Shown here: positions 14,184 to 16,871 of the stretch, one piece after another | How the letters are laid out: each line of letters opens with the position of its first letter | Position numbering within the stretch: position 1 is the first letter of the stretch | Assembly: GCA_900542555.1 (NCBI GenBank) | Contig: UQNU01000051.1 | Span: 1-16,871 of the forward strand | Direction: 5' to 3' | Source of the DNA: an uncultured Collinsella sp. | Lineage (GTDB): Bacteria; Actinomycetota; Coriobacteriia; Coriobacteriales; Coriobacteriaceae | DNA: 16,871 nucleotides | Position numbers and translations under genes: made by a program | The notes under the pieces: generated by a model | Database searches by the model: none | Seen by the model: only the letters and a program-made list of their open reading frames with translations | Told to the model about the DNA's origin: nothing

Positions 14184-14216
14184 CATTTATTTGGCCACGG
14201 GCCCCAATGACTAGGT

Positions 14217-14471
14217 TTATTCCACCGTTCCGTAGACGGCGCCCCAGCCGTGGGCGGCCAAGGCGGAGTTGAGCTGGTCGCAAAGTGACTGGCGGTCGTA
14301 ATAGCCGGGCGGTAGCAGGTTGACGATTTCCATGAGATCGGGCGCCAGGTCCAAGATTTCGGCCTGCACGATGAGATCCAGGCGGTCGATGGCGTGGCGG
14401 TCGTAAAACAGTCCGTCGACCAGGCGCTGCAGGTCGCCGAATTCCTCGGCCTGAAACGATCCGTACTCCAT
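14217..14471 (-). CDS. Small acidic protein of unknown function, 84 residues
   Basis: I do not recognise this gene with confidence. The product is small, acidic and has no signal peptide or membrane segment. It looks largely helical, with a leucine-rich middle (LDLIVQAEILDLAPDLMEIV) followed by a LPPGYYDRQSLCDQLNSAL stretch. The order of a YP/YD-like turn, a helix, an LP..Y turn and a last helix resembles the small DUF2795-type proteins, but this is only a resemblance. I place the start at ATG 14471, which follows a GGGAGG site. An upstream in-frame ATG at 14501 would add ten residues with no better site. The gene converges on nhaA at a shared terminator and is divergent from the aminotransferase gene, so it has its own transcript. 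Proper start and stop signals support it being real. Confidence 0.7.
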   Translation of the reverse strand: MEYGSFQAEEFGDLQRLVDGLFYDRHAIDRLDLIVQAEILDLAPDLMEIVNLLPPGYYDRQSLCDQLNSALAAHGWGAVYGTVE

Positions 14472-14573
14472 AGTGCCTCCCTGGGCGCCCCGCGCCGGCA
14501 TGCGCGCCGATTCGTAATTTATTGCGATGGACTTAATCTATCACGGCTTCATACCGTTGCGGCGGTGGCGGTC

Positions 14574-14579
14574 TATACT
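14574..14579 (+). promoter_or_regulatory. Probable -10 element of the aminotransferase gene
   Basis: TATACT lies 42 bases before the ATG at 14622 in the 150-base divergent gap. No TTGACA-like hexamer stands at the right distance, as for the other TATACT boxes in the window. Confidence 0.5.
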
Positions 14580-14621
14580 TAGACGAACTGCAACGTACCG
14601 CTTCGCGAAAGGTCGCACCCC

Positions 14622-15926
14622 ATGCAGACGATCTACCAGAAGATGGAAACCACCGAACTCGATGCCGCCATCGATGCGCTCAAGGCCGAGGTCGCCGAGG
14701 TCAAGGCCAAGGGCCTAGCGCTCGACATGGCCCGCGGCAAGCCGTCGCCCTCCCAGGTGGACATCTCTCGACCCATGCTCGATATCCTCAATGCCGATGC
14801 CGATCTGCACGACGGCAATGTCGACTGCTCCAACTACGGCTGCTTTGAGGGCATTCCCTCGGCACGCAAGCTGGCAGGGGAGTTCCTGGGTTGCCCCGCC
14901 GAGCAGACGCTTGTACTGGGTTCGTCGAGCCTGCTTATCGAGCACGATATCGCTGGCATGTTCTGGCGCTGCGGCTCGTGCGGCAGCGAGCCCTGGGAGG
15001 CTTACGAGGCCGCGCACGACGGCAAGAAGGTCAAATTCCTGTGCCCTGTTCCCGGCTACGACCGCCACTTTGGCATCACCGCCGATCTGGGTATCGAGAA
15101 CGTCCCCGTCGCGATGACCGACAACGGCCCCGACATGGACGAGGTCGAGCGCCTGGCTGCAGCCGACGACTCCATCAAGGGCATCTGGTGCGTGCCCAAG
15201 TATTCCAACCCCACGGGCATCACCTTTAGCGAGGACACCGTACGTCGCCTGGTCGAGATGCCCACGGTCGCGCCCGATTTTCGCATCTTCTGGGACAACG
15301 CCTACTGCGTGCACGACCTGTACGACGAGACCGACGAGCTCGCCAATATCTTCGACCTCGCTCGCGCGGCGGGCACCGAGGACCGCGTGGTGGCTTTTGC
15401 CTCGACGTCCAAGATTACCTTCCCGGGCGCCGGCATCGGCTTCATCGGTGCGAGCCCCGCGGTCATCGCCGAGTTCTCCAAGCGCCTGAAGGCCGGCCTT
15501 ATCAGCGCCGATAAGCTCAACCAGCTGCGCCACGTGCGCTTCCTTCCCACCATCGAGGCGGTCAAGGAGCACATGAAAAAGCATGCCGAGTTCTTGCGCC
15601 CGCGCTTTGAGGCCGTTGAGCGCAAGCTCACCGAGGGCCTGGGCGATACGGGCTGTGCCACCTGGACGCACCCCCGCGGCGGCTACTTTGTAAGCTTCGA
15701 TGGTCCCGAGGGCTCGGCCCAGAAGGTCGCCGCGCTTTGCGCCGACCTGGGCGTCAAGCTCACGCCGGCCGGTGCCACCTGGCCCTATGGCAAGGATCCG
15801 CGCGATACCAACATCCGTATTGCGCCGAGCTATCCCACGGTCGAGGACCTGGAGGCCGCGCTCGACGTGCTGGTGCTGGCCGTTAAGCTTGTCGCTGCCG
15901 AGCTTGCTCGTGCCGAGCGCGCCTAA
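14622..15926 (+). CDS. Class Ic (MocR/AspT-type) PLP-dependent aminotransferase, probable aspartate aminotransferase
   Basis: A 434-residue fold-type I enzyme using pyridoxal phosphate. It resembles the actinobacterial aspartate aminotransferase group Ic (Corynebacterium AspT type) rather than the common class Ia or Ib enzymes, so the likely reaction is aspartate plus 2-oxoglutarate to oxaloacetate plus glutamate. Visible features are MARGKPSPSQ near residues 36-45, NYGCFEGIPSARKLAGEFLG (71-90), PVPGYDRHF (142-150), the cofactor-contacting NPTG (196-199) and WDNAY (224-228), the Schiff-base lysine 264 in STSKITFPGAG, HPRGGYFVSFD (350-360) and the substrate-carboxylate arginine 399 in NIRIAPSYP. 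ATG 14622 is chosen; it has AAAGG upstream at a rather long spacing, and Met8 (14643) is a weaker alternative. The STAS gene follows after 66 bases without a clear terminator and may be cotranscribed. Confidence 0.88.
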   Translation: MQTIYQKMETTELDAAIDALKAEVAEVKAKGLALDMARGKPSPSQVDISRPMLDILNADADLHDGNVDCSNYGCFEGIPSARKLAGEFLGCPAEQTLVLGSSSLLIEHDIAGMFWRCGSCGSEPWEAYEAAHDGKKVKFLCPVPGYDRHFGITADLGIENVPVAMTDNGPDMDEVERLAAADDSIKGIWCVPKYSNPTGITFSEDTVRRLVEMPTVAPDFRIFWDNAYCVHDLYDETDELANIFDLARAAGTEDRVVAFASTSKITFPGAGIGFIGASPAVIAEFSKRLKAGLISADKLNQLRHVRFLPTIEAVKEHMKKHAEFLRPRFEAVERKLTEGLGDTGCATWTHPRGGYFVSFDGPEGSAQKVAALCADLGVKLTPAGATWPYGKDPRDTNIRIAPSYPTVEDLEAALDVLVLAVKLVAAELARAERA

Positions 15927-15992
15927 CGTCTAGGGCCCCGCAAGTCCGCGCCCAGTACTATCCGCACTTTCGATACGTAAAGGAGCGTATAC

Positions 15993-16307
15993 ATGGATTT
16001 GGGTATTTCCACCAACCCCACGCCGGAGACCTACACCATTAAGGTAACCGGCGAGATCGATATCTCTAACGCCGATAGCCTGCGCAATGCTATCGACCTG
16101 GCGCTCGAGCAGCCCACTGAGGCCGTTGAGCTCGATTTTGCCCAGGTGAGCTACATCGACTCGACGGGCATTGGCGTGCTCGTGGGCGCCGCGCACCACG
16201 CGGTCGACCACGGCAAGCGCTTTAGCTGCACCAATGTGCAGCCCCCGGTGATGCGCGTGGTTCAGCTGTTGGGTGTCGACCAGGAGATTTCGATCACCGC
16301 TGCATAA
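15993..16307 (+). CDS. STAS-domain protein, anti-sigma factor antagonist type
   Basis: A 104-residue protein made of a single STAS domain, like SpoIIAA and RsbV. Such proteins bind an anti-sigma kinase when unphosphorylated and so free a sigma factor. The signature loop YIDSTGIGVLVGA (54-66) carries the conserved Asp56-Ser57, and Ser57 is the expected phosphorylation site. The first strand TYTIKVTGEIDISNAD is also typical. ATG 15993 follows AAAGGAG by seven bases. No anti-sigma kinase (RsbW/SpoIIAB) or sigma factor gene is adjacent in this window, which is unusual because these are often in one operon. The partner must be encoded elsewhere, or the protein works with another system. Confidence 0.93.
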   Translation: MDLGISTNPTPETYTIKVTGEIDISNADSLRNAIDLALEQPTEAVELDFAQVSYIDSTGIGVLVGAAHHAVDHGKRFSCTNVQPPVMRVVQLLGVDQEISITAA

Positions 16308-16351
16308 TCTTTGCCCCCAAAAGGGCATGCCGTTTGGCATATGTTTGTGAT

Positions 16352-16379
16352 GCGCTCGGACGTTTTGGCGTCCGGGCGC
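16352..16379. promoter_or_regulatory. Hairpin abutting the tatA -10 box
   Basis: GCGCTCGGACG (16352-16362) pairs with CGTCCGGGCGC (16369-16379) over 11 bp with one T·G pair and a 6-base loop. It is directly followed by the TATACT box. No T-run follows, so it is either a weak end for the STAS transcript or an operator covering the promoter spacer. Confidence 0.4.
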
Positions 16380-16385
16380 TATACT
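16380..16385 (+). promoter_or_regulatory. Probable -10 element of tatA
   Basis: TATACT lies 75 bases upstream of the GTG start, with no recognisable -35 hexamer. Confidence 0.45.
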
Positions 16386-16460
16386 TGACCGAATGAATAG
16401 ACGAGTTCCGGCCGAATGGCGCGGTGCGGGCTCGACTCACATCGAGCCTTGGAGGTATGT

Positions 16461-16823
16461 GTGTTTGGTATTGGAGAGGGTGAGCTCGCGATCATCGTGG
16501 TCTTCGGCTTTTTGCTGTTTGGCCCGGATAAGCTCCCGCAGATGGGCCGTACGATCGGCCGTGCCATCCGTCAGTTCCGCGAGACGCAGGAAAAGATGAC
16601 GGCCGTTGTTCAGTCCGAGATCATCGACCCGGTAAGCGAGGCCGCGTCGGCCCCGGTCAAGCCCAAGAAGGCTGCCGCCGATGATGATTCCGATGCGGAC
16701 GAGGATGCCGTCGAGACGGCTGCGCCCGCAAAGAAGGAGACCTTTGCCGAGCGCCGTGCCCGCCTTGCCGCCGAGAAGGCCGCAAGCGAGGGTGCCACCG
16801 AGGGCGAAGGCGCTGCTGATGAG
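16461..16823 (+). CDS. Twin-arginine translocase subunit TatA/TatB (end lost at contig edge)
   Basis: Membrane component of the Tat system, which exports folded proteins carrying twin-arginine signals. It starts with GTG at 16461 after a GGAGG site five bases upstream; the ATG at 16457 is in another frame and soon stops. The product begins with FGIGEGELAIIVVFGFLLFG, the short N-terminal membrane helix, followed by PDKLPQMGRTIGRAIRQFRE (hinge and amphipathic helix). A long charged alanine/glutamate/lysine-rich tail follows (DDDSDADEDAVE, then FAERRARLAAEKAASEG). The 121 genuine codons have no stop. The reading frame continues into adapter sequence, so the last 16 residues before the window end are artefact. 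The length of the tail leaves TatA versus TatB open. tatC would be expected downstream but is not covered. Confidence 0.88.
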
Positions 16824-16871
16824 CTGTCTCTTATACACATCTCCGAGCCCACGAGACTCGACGTCATCTCG
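16824..16871 (+). other. Illumina Nextera adapter and index contamination
   Basis: From base 16824 the sequence is the Nextera transposase end CTGTCTCTTATACACATCT (16824-16842), then CCGAGCCCACGAGAC (16843-16857), the standard read-through of the i7-side adapter. Bases 16858-16865 (TCGACGTC) fit an 8-base i7 index, and ATCTCG (16866-16871) is the start of the following Illumina P7 sequence. Translated on the other strand it gives the well-known MCIRDS-type artefact peptide. These bases are not from the organism. Confidence 0.98.

Noticed and set aside
16610..16867. Minus-strand frame beginning with an MCIRDS-like peptide
   Set aside because: That peptide is the translation of the Nextera adapter, so the frame is an artefact.

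Overview
The window is a high-G+C segment of ordinary bacterial chromosome. Its make-up (an Xfp phosphoketolase beside a LacI regulator, a class Ic aspartate aminotransferase, and a HisZ-HisG fusion) suggests a gut actinomycete of the Coriobacteriia, most likely Collinsella or a close relative. That placement is inferred from protein style and codon use, not from a marker gene. There are no rRNAs, tRNAs, transposases, phage genes or CRISPR arrays. The right end is a contig end: the last 48 bases are Illumina Nextera adapter plus index, not genome.

Left part (1-6983, all minus strand): the 3'-truncated hisD lies downstream of an unusual single gene joining HisZ and HisG (the two halves of ATP phosphoribosyltransferase), so the left edge is a histidine operon. 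Upstream of it are xfp (phosphoketolase) and a LacI-family regulator gene. Between these two lie a perfect 16-bp palindromic operator and a second, imperfect copy 21 bp away. They sit at the inferred xfp promoter, so the LacI protein probably controls phosphoketolase.

Middle part (7167-12428): murB is divergent from lacI. It converges on manA (mannose-6-phosphate isomerase), and a strong terminator separates the two. About 190 bases between the manA stop and that terminator hold no gene but are dense in hairpins, and may be a structured RNA. manA lies downstream of a GntR/HutC regulator gene, and this pair is divergent from a ROK glucokinase. The gap between them carries several inverted and direct repeats. 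A family II (DHH) pyrophosphatase follows.

Right part (12429-16871): nhaA (Na+/H+ antiporter) has a structured leader that contains a strong intrinsic terminator only 33 bases before the start codon, suggesting attenuation or a riboswitch. A bidirectional terminator palindrome separates nhaA from a small unknown gene on the minus strand. Then come, on the plus strand, a class Ic aminotransferase, a stand-alone STAS-domain protein (anti-sigma factor antagonist type) and the start of a tatA/tatB gene cut by the adapter.

Functionally the region combines central sugar metabolism (glucokinase, ManA, phosphoketolase, each near a transcription regulator) with housekeeping genes for histidine synthesis, cell wall, pyrophosphate removal, ion balance, transamination and protein export. 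The points most worth checking are the HisZ-HisG fusion, the paired LacI operators, the possible RNA after manA, the attenuated nhaA leader and the adapter contamination.
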